From: Homarus americanus | Lineage: Eukaryota; Arthropoda; Malacostraca; Decapoda; Nephropidae | Length of the DNA: 64,000 nucleotides | Assembly (NCBI RefSeq): GCF_018991925.1 | Contig: NW_024737068.1 | Span: 10,344,563 to 10,408,562, forward strand | Direction: 5' to 3' | Part shown: piece by piece, positions 42,355-59,358 of the stretch | Layout of the letters: each line of letters opens with the position of its first letter | How positions within the stretch are numbered: position 1 is the stretch's first letter | Made by a program: the position numbers and the translations under genes | The notes under the pieces: generated by a model | Told to the model about the DNA's origin: nothing | Seen by the model: only the letters and a program-made list of their open reading frames with translations | The model's database searches: none

Positions 42355-45300
42355 AGTCGTTGTAGTGTAGTGTGGCAGTGTAACGCATTGGTATTGTGAC
42401 TGTGTAATGTGGTGGTAGTGTAAGAGTTTAGTGTGGTGGTGTGCAACAGTATCGTGTGGTAGTAGTTTGATTGCGCAGTGCGGTGGTAGTGTGATAGTAG
42501 AGTGTGGTGGTAGTGTGACTGTATCGTGTGGTAATAGTGTGACTGTGTAGCGCGGTGGTAGTGTGACAGTGTCGTGTGGTAGTGTGACTGTATCGTGTGG
42601 TAATAGTGTGACTGTGTAGTGCGGTGGTAGTGTGACAGTGTCGTGTGGTGGTAGTGTGACTGTATCGTGTGGTGGTAGCGTGACTGTATCGTGTGGTAAT
42701 AGTGTGACTGTGTAGCGAGGTGGTAGTGTGATAGTGTCGTGTGGTGGTAGTGGCTATCGTGTGGTAATAATATGACTGTGTAGCGCGGTGGTAGTGTGAC
42801 AGTGTCGTGTGGTGGTAGTGTGACAGTGTCGTGTGGTGGTAGTGTGACTGTATCGTGTGGTAATAATATTACTGTGTAGCGCGGTGGTAGTGTGACGGTG
42901 TCGTGTGGTGGTAGTGTGACAGTATAGTATGGGGGTAGTGTGACCAGTATAGTGTGGGGGTAGTGTGATTGTGTCGTTTTTTGGTAGTGTGACTATAGAG
43001 CGTGGTGATAGTGTTACTATATAGTGTGGTGTTAGTGTGACTGTAGTGTGGTAGTAGTTCGACTGTGTACTGTGATGCTAGTGTGACAGTATAGTGTGGT
43101 ACTAGTGTTACTGCGTGGTGTGGTGGTCGTGTGACAGTATATTGTGGCGGTAGTGTGATTACGTAGTTTGATGGTAGTTTGACAGGAATAGTGTTTTGGT
43201 AGTGTGACAATATAGTGTGATGGCAGTGTGACTGTGTAGTATGGTGGTAGTTTGACAGATATACAGTAGTGTGGTGGTAGTTAACTGTAGTGTGGTGGAA
43301 GTTTGACAACATTATATAGTGGTAGTGTGACAGTATAGTGTGGAGGTAGTTTTACTGAGTAGTGTGGTGGTAGTGTGACTGTGTAGTGTGGTCGTAGTGT
43401 GACAGATATACAGTAGTGTGGTGGTAGTGGGACTGTGTAGTGTGGTGATAGTGTGACTGTGTAGTATGGTGGTAGTGTAACTATATAGTTTGATGGTAGT
43501 GTGACAGTGTAGTGTGATCGTAGTGTGACAGATATAGTGTGGTGGTAGTGGGACTGTGTAGTGTGGTGTTAAGAGTGACTGTAGTGTAGTGGCAGTATGA
43601 CTATATAGTGTGGTGGTTGTATGACTGTGTAGTGTGGTGGTAGTGTGACAGTATATTATGGCGGTAGTGTGATTCTGTTATGTGATGGTAGTGTGACTTT
43701 GTAATGCGGTGGTAGTGTGACAATATAGTGTGGTGGTAGAGTGATTGTGTAATGTGATGGTAGTGTGACTTTGTAATGCGGTGGTAGTGTGAGAGTTTAG
43801 TGTGGTGGTAGTGTGAAAGTATCGTGTGGTAATAGAGTGACTGTGTAGCTCGGTGGTAGTGTGACAGTGTCGTGTGGTGGTAGTGTGACAGTATAGTGTG
43901 GTGGTAGCGTGACTATATAGTGTGGTGATAAAGTGACTATATATGTTGTTGAGAGTGTGATTGTAGTGTGGTAGTAGTTCGACTGTATAGTGTGATGGTA
44001 GTGTGAGAGTATAGTGTGATAGTAGTGTCACTGTGTAGTGTGGTGGTAGTGTGACAGTATATTGTGGCGGTAGTGTGATTCTGTTATGTTATGGTAGTGT
44101 GACAGGAATAGTGTTGTGGTAGTGTGACAATATAATGTGGTGGTAGTGTGACTGTCTAGTATGGTGGTAGTTTGACTATATAGAGTGGTGGTAGATTTAC
44201 TGTGTAGTGTGATGGTAGTGTGACTGTGTAGTGTGATCGTAGTGTGACAGATATAGTGCGGTGGTAATGGGACTGCGTAGTGTGGCGATAGTGTGACTGT
44301 AGTGTGGTGGCAGTATGACTATGAAGTGTGGTGGTAATATGACTGTGTAGTGTGGGTATTAGTATGACATTGTAATGTGGTGGTAGTGTGACAATATAGT
44401 GTGGTGGTAGTGGGACTGTATAGTGCGGTGTTAGTGTGACTGTGTAGTGTGATGGTAGTGTGCCACTATAGTGTGATGGTAGTGTGACTGTGTAGTGTGG
44501 TGGTAGTGTGACATTATATTGTGGTGGTGGTGTGATTGTGCAGTGCGATGGTAGTGTGACAGAAATAGTTTGGTGGTAGTGTGACAGTATATTGTAGTGG
44601 TAGTGTGACTGTAGTGTGGTGGTAGTTTGGCAATATAATGAGGTGGCAATGTGACTGTTTGTGGTGGTAGTGTGACTGAGTACGGTGGTGGTAGTTTAAC
44701 TTTAGTGTGGTGGTAGTGTGACTGTGTAGTGTAATGGTAGTGTGACAGATATAGTGTGATGGTAGTGTGACAGTATAGTGTGATGGTAGTGTGACTGTGT
44801 AGTGTGGTGGTAGTGTGACAGTATATTGTGGTGATAATGTAAGTGTAGTGTGGCAGATATAGTGTGATGGTAGTGTGAGAGTATAGTTTGGTGGTAGTGT
44901 GACAATATAGTGTGGTAGTAGTGTGACAATATAATGTGGAGGTAGGGTGACAGTATAGTGTGGTGGTAGTGTGACTGAGTACGGCGATGATAGTTTAACT
45001 GTGTAGTGTGGTGGTAGTGTGACTGTGTAGTGCGATCGTAGTGTGACAGATATAGTGTGATGGTAGTGTGACACTATAATGTGGTGGTAGTGGGACTGTG
45101 TAGTGTGGTGGTAGGGTGACAGTATAGTGTGGTGGTAGTGTGACTGAATGGTGTGTTGGTAGTGTGACTGTGTAGTGTGGCGGTAGTGTGACTGTGTAGT
45201 GTGATCGTAGTGCGACAGCTTTAGTGTGGAGGTAGGTTGGACTGCGTTGTGTGATGGTAGTGTGACAATATACTGAGGTGGGTGGGACAGTGTAGTGTGG

Positions 45301-45430
45301 TGGTAGTGTGACTGTGCAGTGTGGTGGTAGTGTGACTATATATTGCGGTGGTAGTGTGACTGTAATGTGGTGGTAGTGTGTTTGTGTATTGTGATGGGGG
45401 AGTAATTATGCAGAGTGGTGTGATATTGGA
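42355..45430 (+). repeat. 24-bp minisatellite
   Basis: About 3 kb of a 24-bp unit (core GTGTGGTGGTAGTGTGACTG) with heavy substitution; degenerate units straggle to about 45,860. Minus-strand frames with a SHYHHT period are products of the repeat. It ends within 1 kb of the hedgehog exon. Confidence 0.88.
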
Positions 45431-46079
45431 GTAATATTCTATTGTTAGGAGGTGGTGAAACGTGAAAATGTAGTGTGGTGGCAGAGTAGAGTGAGTGTGG
45501 TGTGGTGGTGGTGGGAAGTGTGACAGTACAATGAGAGAATAAATCTTGTGGTGGTGGAGTGAGACATTGCAGTGACGTGATGTAGTGTGATCGTGTTTTG
45601 TAGTGGAGGAGTGATGTAACAGTGTAGTGTAACAGTGTAGTGAAGTAGTGTAGTGTGGTATTGTTTGTGATGGTTGACTAGTGTGACCGTTTATTGTAAT
45701 GGTGGTGATGCGTTGTGGAGCAGTGTGATAGTGTAGTGTGGTGGTGGAATAGTATTACATTATAATCTGGTGGTGGATTAGTGCTGCAGTGTGGTGTGTT
45801 AGTGTTGCAGTGTGGTGTGTTGATGAAATAACGTTACCGTGGGGAGTTGTAGTGTGTTGGTGGTGGATATAATTATTCGGTGGTTGGATAGTTAACCGAT
45901 AGTGTAGATGGTGGGATGGTAGTGGTCGTATCCCGTGAGAGTTGTGGTCTGGCGTGAGCGACCCAGGTGTTGTCAGAAGGGCGGAGGTGGGGGCAGCGGT
46001 TAAAGCTTGAGGTTGTGGTCAGCAGCCTGGCTAGGTTGACGTGTGCAGCCAGGTGTAGGTGGAGCTAGGGATGCTTAGG
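45431..46079. other. Degenerate repeat tail and upstream flank of hedgehog
   Basis: GTGTAGTG-rich remnants of the minisatellite fade into unique GC-richer sequence by about 45,900. No gene is visible. Confidence 0.45.
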
Positions 46080-46308
46080 GCACGTGTGGGCGGGACCATT
46101 CCTTAACTAGGCTGCTGATAGGTTGGCCCGGAGGGTAGACTCCTCCCAGCCAAGATATGCGCCGCCCCGCGCGTCCCGCCCTAAGGCTGAAGCCGTGTGT
46201 GTCGTCAGTGTTTTGCTGAGCGGCGTGTGTGTGTGCCATGAGTGAGACCAGGTCACCTGGCGACCTGACCTGATCTGATCAGTGAGCGAGCCTTAGCGCG
46301 ACGCCATC
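46080..46308 (+). promoter_or_regulatory. CpG-rich upstream region and 5' leader of hedgehog
   Basis: A CpG-rich block with GC boxes (GTGGGCGGGAC at 46,086; CGCCGCCCCGCGCGTCCCGC near 46,160) precedes TCGTCAGTGTT at 46,202, an arthropod initiator-like TCAGT. The leader then runs to the ATG at 46,309. No TATA box is seen at the right distance. The start site is inferred, not shown. Confidence 0.35.
46238..46273 (+). promoter_or_regulatory. Upstream open reading frame in the hedgehog leader
   Basis: An ATG in a fair context starts an 11-codon frame (MSETRSPGDLT) that ends 35 bp before the hedgehog ATG. If the mRNA starts near 46,205, it would reduce initiation at the main ATG. Confidence 0.35.
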
Positions 46309-46661
46309 ATGGGTCAGGGTGCGCGCGCTCGATGCCATTGGTGGGGTGCCCGAACCCCACACCTGTGGTGGCAGCAGGTGTACACGTGTTTGATAATTTT
46401 GACCGTGTTGAGTGGATCATTTGTGCAGTGTTGCGGACCGGGTCGTGGAGGGGGTCAGCGACGGTCTCCCCGAAAGTTGAGGCCGTTGGTGTTTAAGCAA
46501 CATGTTCCCAACGTGTCGGAGAAGACCCTGGGAGCATCCGGGCTGACGGAGGGCGCCATCACCCGTGACGACCCCCGGCTCCAGACCTTAGTTCCCAACT
46601 ACAACCGGACATCATCTTTGGGGACGAAGAAGGGACAGGCGCTGACAGACTCATGACAGAG
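46309..46661 (+). CDS. hh: Hedgehog, exon 1 (signal peptide and start of the signalling domain)
   Basis: The start context GCCATCATGG is strong. Residues 24-40 are hydrophobic ([14 protein letters not shown]), a signal peptide preceded by a 23-residue basic extension. The mature start CGPGRG at residue 42 carries the cysteine that is palmitoylated in all Hedgehogs. A basic RRSPRKLR stretch (51-58, heparan-sulfate binding) follows, then [29 protein letters not shown] and LVPNYN. After residue 99 the open frame shifts, but another frame continues the family text exactly ([18 protein letters not shown]), so one base (C or G) is missing around 46,605-46,608. The exon ends GAG|GTCAGT, at the position (after RLMT-Q/E) where hedgehog genes commonly have intron 1. 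Hedgehog is a secreted, autoprocessed morphogen acting through Patched/Smoothened. Later exons are outside the window. Confidence 0.88.
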
Positions 46662-46667
46662 GTCAGT

Positions 46668-47520
46668 GAGCAGAAAATGGCTTCCCTTACTGTCACAGGC
46701 TGACACTTGGGACATTCTTCTCATGCTTATGTCAACATGGAAACCAGATTCTATCTCAAGTATCTGTGTATATTATTTAAGATAATCATATATCACTATT
46801 AACAAGCAGGGTAGTAATCTTATCATGCGTGTGGCACTGGCGCCACAGTGTAGTGGTCGTGTGGTGGGGTCGTCGTCAAAGTGTTCACGAGAGTGAGAGG
46901 TGTGATGCTTTTTGCGTATTTTTGTCGTGATTATGTGTGATGTTGCGGTATAACCTATTCTCAATTATCCGATGTATTGAGGAAAAATTGAGATACACTT
47001 TTTCATTAACATTCCTTGTCAAGCAATTTGTTCATCTGCATCTGCGTTTCCCGTGCTCTATTTCCTTACCATCATATTTTGTGTAACAAAAGCGACGCAA
47101 AAACCAAAACTGACCCTAATAGTACAATACAGTATCTTTAAAGTTTGGGAAGTGTATATCACTGACTGTCGTCTTCTTGAACAGCTTTTACCTATTCGCA
47201 CCGTAATGCCCTGTGTCGTAGTAAACGCCACAGCATTGCGGTACCCTAAACAATGTTGTGTCTATACCAGTATTGTTGCATCAATTCTTAAACACTTACT
47301 TCGGACACATCCGATTCAAATGTGGTGATTTTGTCTCGCTGCTAGAGGAAATCTTGTTGGCGCAAGAAATATTCTGGTATTCTCTCAATTGTCATTCAAT
47401 GTCACTTTTGTGCGAAAGTTTATTAAGCTGCTGTCTACTGATAGATCTAGAGACAGTAGAACACAATATTCCATTTTCTTCTTCTACAACCTCTAAATTT
47501 GTCGCGACTTGTGACTTTGC
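46668..47520. other. Non-coding intronic stretch
   Basis: Unremarkable sequence between the splice donor and the minisatellite, without recognised exon or repeat. Confidence 0.4.
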
Positions 47521-50500
47521 TGTAATACAAGACGGTGACTGGTATATGTGTGTCTGGCCTGTAATAAGGCGGTAACTGGTGTTTTGTGTGTTGGCGGTTG
47601 CAACAAGGCGGTGTATGTGTGTCTGGCCTGCAACAAGACAGTAACTGGTGTATGTGTGTTAGGGCTGCAAAGAGGCAGTAACTGGTGTATGTGTATCTGG
47701 GCTGCAACAGGGCGGTAACTGGTGTATGTGTGTCTGGGCTGCAACAAGACGGTGTATTTGTGTCTGGGCTGCAACAGGGCGGTGTTTGGAACGGTAACTG
47801 GTGTATGTGTGTCTGGGCTGCAACAGAAGGCGGTGTATGTAGTCTGGGCTAACAAGGCGGTGTATGTGTGTCTGGGCTGCAACAAGGCGGTAACTGGTGT
47901 ATGTGTCTGGGCTGCAACAGGGCGGTGACTGGTGTATGTGTCTGGGCTGCAACATTGTTACAAGGTATGTAAGTCTGGGCTGCAACAAGGCGGTGTATGT
48001 GTGTCTGGCCTGCAACAGGTAACTGGTGTATGTGTGTCTGGGCTGCAACAGGGCGGTAACTGGTGTATGTAAGTCTGGTGCAACAAGGCGGTGTATGTGT
48101 GTCTGGCCTGCAACAAGGCGGTAACTGGCTATGTGTGTCTGGGCTGCAACAGGGCGGTAACTGGTGTGTGTAAGTCTGGGCTGCAACAAGGCGGTAACTG
48201 GCATGTGTCTGGCTGCAACAAGGCGGTAACTGGTGTATGGTGTCTGGGCTGCAACAGGGCGGTAACTGGTGTATGTGTGTCTGGGCTGCAACAAGGCGGT
48301 AACTGGTGTATGTGTGTCTGGCCTGCAACAAGGCGGTAACTGGTGTATGTGTGTCTGGGCTGCAACAGGGCGGTGACTGGTGTGTGTGTCTGGGCTGCAA
48401 CATTGTTACAAGGTATGTAAGTCTGGGCTGCAACAAGGCGGTGTATGTGTGTCTGGCCTGCAACAAGGCGGTAACTGGTGTGTGTGTGTCTGGGCGCAAC
48501 AGGGCGGTAATGGTATGTGTCTGGGCTGCAACAAGGCGGTGTATGTGTGTCTGGCCTGCAGGCGAACTGGTGTATGTGTGTCTGGGCTGTAACAGGGCGG
48601 TAACTGGGTGTATGTAAGTCTGGGCTGCAACATTGTTACAAGGTGGTAGAGTCTGGGCTGCAACAAGGCGGTAACTGGCGTATGTGTGTCTAGGATGCAA
48701 CAAGACGGTGTATGCGTGTCTGGGCTGCAACAAGACGGTGTATGAGTGAATGGGCTGCAACAAGACGGTGTATGTGTGTCTGAGCTACAACAAGACGGTG
48801 TATGTGCAACAAGACGGTGTATGAGTGAATGGGCTGCAACAAGACGGTGTATTTGTGTCTGGGCTGCAACAAGACGGTGACTGATGTATGTATCTGGGCT
48901 TCAACAAGACGGTGTGTGGTCTGGGTTGCTGAAAGACGGTGTGTGTATGTCCGGGCTGCAACAAGACGGTGACTGGTGTATGTGTGTTTGAGCTGCAACA
49001 AGACAGCTTATGTGTCCAGGCTGCAACAAGACGGTGGCCGGTGTATGTGTGTCTCGGGATGCAACAAGACGGTGTATGTGTGACTGGGCTGCAACAAGAC
49101 AGCTTATGTGTCTGGGCTGCAACAAGACGGTGTATGTGTGTCTGGCTGCAGCAGGCGGTGGCCGGTGTATGTGTGTGTCTGGGATGCAACAAGACGGTGT
49201 ATGTGTGTTTGAGCTGCAACAAGACGGTGTATGTGTGTTTGAGCTGCAACAAGACAGCTTATGTGTCTGGGCTGCAACAAGACGGTGTGTGTGTGTCTGG
49301 GCTGCAACAAGACGGTGTATGTTTATCTGAGCTGCAACAAGACGGTGTATGTGTGTTTGAGCTGCAACAAGACGGTGTGTGTTTGAGCTGCAAAAGACAG
49401 CTTATGTGCTGGCTGCAAGACGGTGTGTGTGTATGTGGGCTGCAACAAGACGGTGGCCGGTATGTGTGTCTCGGATGCAACCATTGTGTTTGAGCTGCAA
49501 CAAGACAGCTTATGTGTCTGGGCTGCAACAAGACGGTGTGTGTGTTCTGGGCTGCAACAAGACGGTGGACGGTGTATGTGTGTCTCGGATGCAACAAGAC
49601 GGTGTATTGTGTCTGGGCTGCAACAAGACGGTGTATGTGTGTTTGAGCTGCAACAAGACAGCTTAGTGTTTGAGCTGCAACAAGACGGTGTGTGTGTGTG
49701 TGCTGCGGCAGTGTATGTTTATCTGAGCTGCAACAAGACGGTGTATGTGTGTTTGAGCTGCAACAAGACAGCTTATGTGTCTGGGCTGCAACAAGACGGT
49801 GTATGTGTGTCTGGGCTGCAACAAGGCGGTGGCCGGTGTATGTGTGGGGATGCAACAAGACGGTGTGTTTTATCTGAGCTGCAACAAGACGGTGTATGTG
49901 TGTTTGAGCTGCAACAAGACAGCTTATGTCTGGGCTGCAACAAGACGGTGTATGTGTGTCTGGGCACAAGAGGGTATTGTGTCTGGGCTGCAACAAGATG
50001 TGTGTGTGTCTGAGCTGCAACAAGACGGTGTATGTGTGTTTGAGCTGCAACAAGACAGCTTGCTGGGCTGCAACAAGACGGTGTATGTGTGTTTGAGCTG
50101 CAACAAGACAGCTTATGTGTCTGGCTGCAACAAGACTGGTGTGTGTGTGTGTCTGGGCTGCAACAAGACGGTGTGTATGTGTGTCTGGGATGCAACAAGA
50201 CGGTGTATGTGTTTTGAGCTGCAACAAGACAGCTTATGTGTCTGGGCTGCAACAAGACGGTGTATGTGTCTGGGCTGCAAAAGACGGTGGCGTGTATGTG
50301 TGTCTGGATGCAACAAGACGGTGTATGGTGGGCTGCAACAAGACGGTGTATGTGTGTTTGGGCTGCAACAAGACGGTTTATGTGTGGGCTGCAACAAGAC
50401 GGTGGCCGGTGTATGTGTGTCTGGGATGCAACAAGACGGTGTATGTTTGTCTGAGCTGCAACAAGACGGTTGTATGTGTGCCTGGGCTGTAACACGCCGG

Positions 50501-51600
50501 TGTATATGTGTCTGGGGTGCAACAAGACGGTATATGTGTGTCTGGGATGCAACAAGACGGTGGCCGGTGTATGTGTGTCTGGGATGCAACAAGACGGTGT
50601 ATGTGTGTTTGAGCTGCAACAAGACAGCTTATGTGTCTGGGCTGCAACAAGACGGTGTATGTGTGTCTGGGCTGCAACAAGGCGGTGGCCGGTGTATGTG
50701 TGTCGGGATGCAACAAGACGGTGTATGTTTATCTGAGCTGCAACAAGACGGTGTATGTGTGTTTGAGCTGCAACAAGCAGCTTATGTGTCTGGGCTGTAA
50801 CACGCCGGTGTATGTGTGCCTGGGCTGCCACAAGACGGTGTATGCTGGGGTGCAACAAGACGGTGTATGTGTGTCTGGGCTGCAACAAGACGGTGTATGT
50901 GTGCCTGGGCTGCAACAAGACGGTATATGTTGTCTGGGCTGCAACAAGACGGTGTATATGTGTCTGGGGTGCAACAAGACGGTGTATGTGTGTCTGGGGT
51001 CAACAAGACGGTGTATGTGTGCCTGGGCTGCAACAAGACGGTGTATGTGTGTCTGGGGTGCAACAAGACGGTGTATGTGTGCCTGGGCTGTAACACGCCG
51101 GTGTATATGTGTCTGGGGTGCAACAAGACGGTGTATGTGTGTCTGGGGTGTAACAAGACGGTGTATGTGTGCCTGGGCTGCAACAAGACGGTGTATGTGT
51201 GTCTGGGGTGCAACAAGACGGTGTATGTGTGCCTGGGCTGTAACACGCCGGTGTATATGTGTCTGGGGTGCAACAAGACGGTGTATGTGTGCCTGGGCTG
51301 CAACAAGACGGTGTATATGTGTGTCTTGGGTGCAACAAGACGGTGTATGTGTGTCTGGGGTGCAACAAGACGGTGTATGTTTGTCTGAGGTGCAACAAGA
51401 CGGTGTATGTGTGTCTGGGGTGCAACAAGACGGTGTATGAGTGTCTGAGGTGCAACAAGACGGTGTATGTGTGTTTGGGCTGTAACACGTCGGTGTATGT
51501 GTGTCTCGCCTACAACAAGACGGTGGCAGGTGTATGTGTGATTGGGCTGCAACAAGACGGTGGACGGTGTACTGTATGTGTGTCTAGGCTACAACAAGAC
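47521..51600 (+). repeat. Composite minisatellite, 36/37-bp then 30-bp units
   Basis: Units share GCAACAAGRCGGTG. From 47,521 to about 48,690 the unit is 36-37 bp with an extra TAACTG (GGCGGTAACTGGTGTATGTG). From 48,690 to 51,600 it is mainly 30 bp (AAGACGGTGTATGTGTGTCT). Variants with GGTGGCCGG or ACAGCTTATGTG recur at intervals. Frames with a CNKTVYVCLG period on + and PRHTYT period on minus are repeat by-products. Confidence 0.92.
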
Positions 51601-51682
51601 GGTGGCCGGGTACTCGAGTACACAGGTTGCACCGAAACTATAGTTGGATACATGTGCATCTTCAATGCGCTAGCACGGTGTC

Positions 51683-51882
51683 TGGGTACAAGTATGTCTG
51701 GGGTACACCAAGACGGTGGCTTGTTACAATTATGTCTGGTGTACACCAAGACGGTGCTTGGATATAAAAATGTCTAGGGTACACCAAGACGGTGGCTTGA
51801 TACAAGTATGTCTGGCGTACACCAAGACGGTGGCTGGATACAAGTGTGGCTGGGGTACACCAAGACGGTGGCTTGGTGCATA
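51683..51882 (+). repeat. 38/39-bp minisatellite, third subfamily
   Basis: Five units of 38-39 bp (TACACCAAGACGGTGGCTTG with ATACAAGTATGTCTGG) share the CAAGACGGTG core with the preceding array. Confidence 0.8.
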
Positions 51883-51899
51883 TGTTAGAAACATAAGGT

Positions 51900-53562
<1,663 letters not shown>

Positions 53563-53794
53563 TGTGTGCGTCAGGAATACCTGTTTGATAACCTAATAAC
53601 ACAATGGACTCTTGCGGAAGGAAGATAACGTTTTTGCTGTTATTGCTATAATTACAGATATATCAGTGCATTATGTTTGGGGTTGAGTTGGTTATTTCTG
53701 ACGATAAGTACTATGAGTAGCATTATGTTTATCAAACTGATTGTTCCTGTATATACAACGGTCGAAGTTTTGAAGAAAAAAAGAAAAGAAAAAA

Positions 53795-56225
<2,431 letters not shown>

Positions 56226-56296
<71 letters not shown>
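56226..56296. repeat. (TA)n microsatellite
   Basis: Pure TA run of 71 bp. The 150 bp to its right are GC-richer, but no exon can be supported. Confidence 0.95.
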
Positions 56297-56298
<2 letters not shown>

Positions 56299-57040
56299 AC
56301 GAAAAGCATGGTCCAGTTGTCACAGGAGCGGTGTGGTCTGGAGGAGCTGAACACATCAGTGTTCGCCGCTGTTGATGCTGACGCCCGCGCTAAGCCGATC
56401 CAATTCCTCGTTCCTGCTATTTCCACCCACGCTTGATGCTATTTTACCATGCCCTTCGCCAGAGGATAGTCAGTCCCTAACTTGGAATACGGCCGTCGCT
56501 CTCACATTATAGTGTGGACTCTATTTGCCATAATAGAATACAGAGTCGTGGCCTCGCGGACAATGTAATTTTTTTTTGTATTTGATTGAAGCCTGAACAA
56601 TATTTCGAGGCATTAGTTATAGGTTTGGACGCATAAAGTTGCTGGAGGTTGTATTTACACTGAGGATGCTTTGTGTGTGTGAAGCTCTGTTGTAACTTAT
56701 AATCTAACTTGCTGTGGCGAGTCTTGGTAGATATTACTTAAGAAATTATTTATCGATATTCATTGACAATTTGCTCTAGAAAGTTGAAAATTGAAATACA
56801 ATATGTTTCGTAAGCTTATTTTTTCTTTACTCTGATCCAGACTCACTCTGAATCGGACCGCTTAAGAAAAAAAGTAATTATCTATATATTTGATCTGGAC
56901 CGTGTGTTTATGCCAGCAATGGAAGAACAGTTTGATAACCGTTGAAACATAATTGCTAGCTCTGTGAGGTTACGACAGGCAAGAGATCGTAGACGGTTCT
57001 CACACAACCTCACAACTTAACAACAAAAAGGTGTACTGTA
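56297..57040. other. Intronic stretch, nothing recognised
   Basis: No supported gene. Confidence 0.4.
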
Positions 57041-57700
57041 CTTTGGTCCAGTGAGTATATCTTACACTTTAGTCAAGTGAGTATATCTTACACTTTGGTC
57101 TAGTGAGTATATTTTACACTTTGGTCGACTGAGTATATCTTACACTTTGGTCCAGTGAGTATATCTTACACTTTAGTCAAGTGAGTTTATCTTACACTTT
57201 GGTCTAGTGAGTATATTTTACACTTTGGTCGACTGAGTATATCTTACACTTTGGTCCAGTGAGTATATCTTTCACTTTAGTCAAGTGAGTATATCTTACA
57301 CGTTGGTCTAGTGAGTATATTTTACACTTAAGTCTGCCGAGTATATCTTAAACTTTGAGCTAGCGAATATATCTTACACTTTGGTCTTGTGAGTATATCT
57401 TTCACTTTGGTCTTGTGAGTATATCTTACACTTTGGTCTTGTGAGTATATCTTTCACTTTGGTCTTGTGAGTATATCTTTCACTTTGGTCTTGTGAGTAT
57501 ATCTTACACTTTGATCTGGTGAGTAAGGCTTACACTCCCGTTTATTGAGTAAATTTTACACTTTGGTCAAGTGAGTATATCTTACACTTTGGTCTACCGG
57601 GTATATCTTAAATTTTGGTCTAGTGAGTATATCCTACACTTTGGTCTATCGAGTATATCGTACACTTTGGTCTCGTGAATATATCTTACACTTTGGTCTA
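57041..57700 (+). repeat. 26-bp minisatellite with 104-bp higher-order period
   Basis: About 25 units of 26 bp (core GTGAGTATATCTTACACTTT). In the left half four unit types, ending TCCAG, TCAAG, TCTAG and TCGAC, follow each other in the same order at least twice, giving a 104-bp super-unit. The right half is dominated by a TCTTG variant. Confidence 0.85.
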
Positions 57701-58483
57701 CTTGTTCCACTGTAAAATCTTGAAACTACTCCAGTAAGGCCGCTTTACCGCCGATGATATTAATCCTGCCTTAACCTCCAAGCTAATGAGTTCGTCTAGG
57801 AGCTTCAAACCAGTAGAACTGCTTAAATCCTAATATTAGTAAATATATTGCAAATTCAACACTAGTGACCTCAAAGTCTTAAACTCAATTTTGGTCCCTC
57901 ACCAATAATCCCCATAAAATCCCCATCACAACCAGACCAGGAGTAAGCAACTATGCAATAAAAAAATCTCTCTTAGATTCCCAGGTTAACCAACCCGCCT
58001 AATATCCCCGACAAACCCAAAGTAGCAGACACGTCACGTGTCTTTCTTGAATGTGAGACTCAATGTGGCCTACACAGTAAGGGACAACCAAGATGTATTG
58101 TACCTGTATACATGTTGCGCTACGCTAAACAAGGACAATTGCCGACTACGATAACTTATATGTATTTTTTTGTGTTGAAAACATTTGACTGGCCGTAGAC
58201 GGCGATGTAGAAAATCAAATTATATGTAAATGAGTAGCCTCATACATATCCCGACCTGATCTAACTTAACCTAACCTGACCTAAATTAAATTAGCCTAAA
58301 TATATTTACTTAATTAAATTTAAATAAAATTAGCATATATAAAACATAACATATTGCTGTATACGAATTAATCTACATCAAGTTTTAGAAATAAAAGTAA
58401 AAAGTTAACACTATTTGGCATAAACGTCAGTTGCTTTTTAAAGCTTAATACGGTGATTATCCCTCTTTAGCGTTATACACACA

Positions 58484-58486
<3 letters not shown>
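57701..58486. other. AT-rich intronic stretch
   Basis: No gene is seen. A degenerate TTAGG-like run (CTTAACCTAACCTGACCTAA) is at 58,264-58,283. Confidence 0.4.
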
Positions 58487-58576
<90 letters not shown>

Positions 58577-58600
58577 TTATATATATTATATATATATATT
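58487..58600. repeat. (TA)n tract with TTTA interruptions
   Basis: Pure TA to about 58,565, then TATTTATA variants ending in a T run. Confidence 0.93.
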
Positions 58601-58609
58601 TTTTTTTTG

Positions 58610-59358
<749 letters not shown>

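Noticed and set aside
42869..45074. Histidine/tyrosine-rich minus-strand frames (SHYHHT)
   Set aside because: They are products of the 24-bp minisatellite.
47493..51555. Cysteine-rich CNKTVYVCLG and PRHTYT frames resembling repeat proteins
   Set aside because: They are translations of the 30/37-bp minisatellite on both strands, with no signal peptide or conserved ends.
56297..56450. Possible exon in GC-richer DNA right of a TA tract
   Set aside because: Frames are short on both strands, no splice signals frame them and no motif is recognised.
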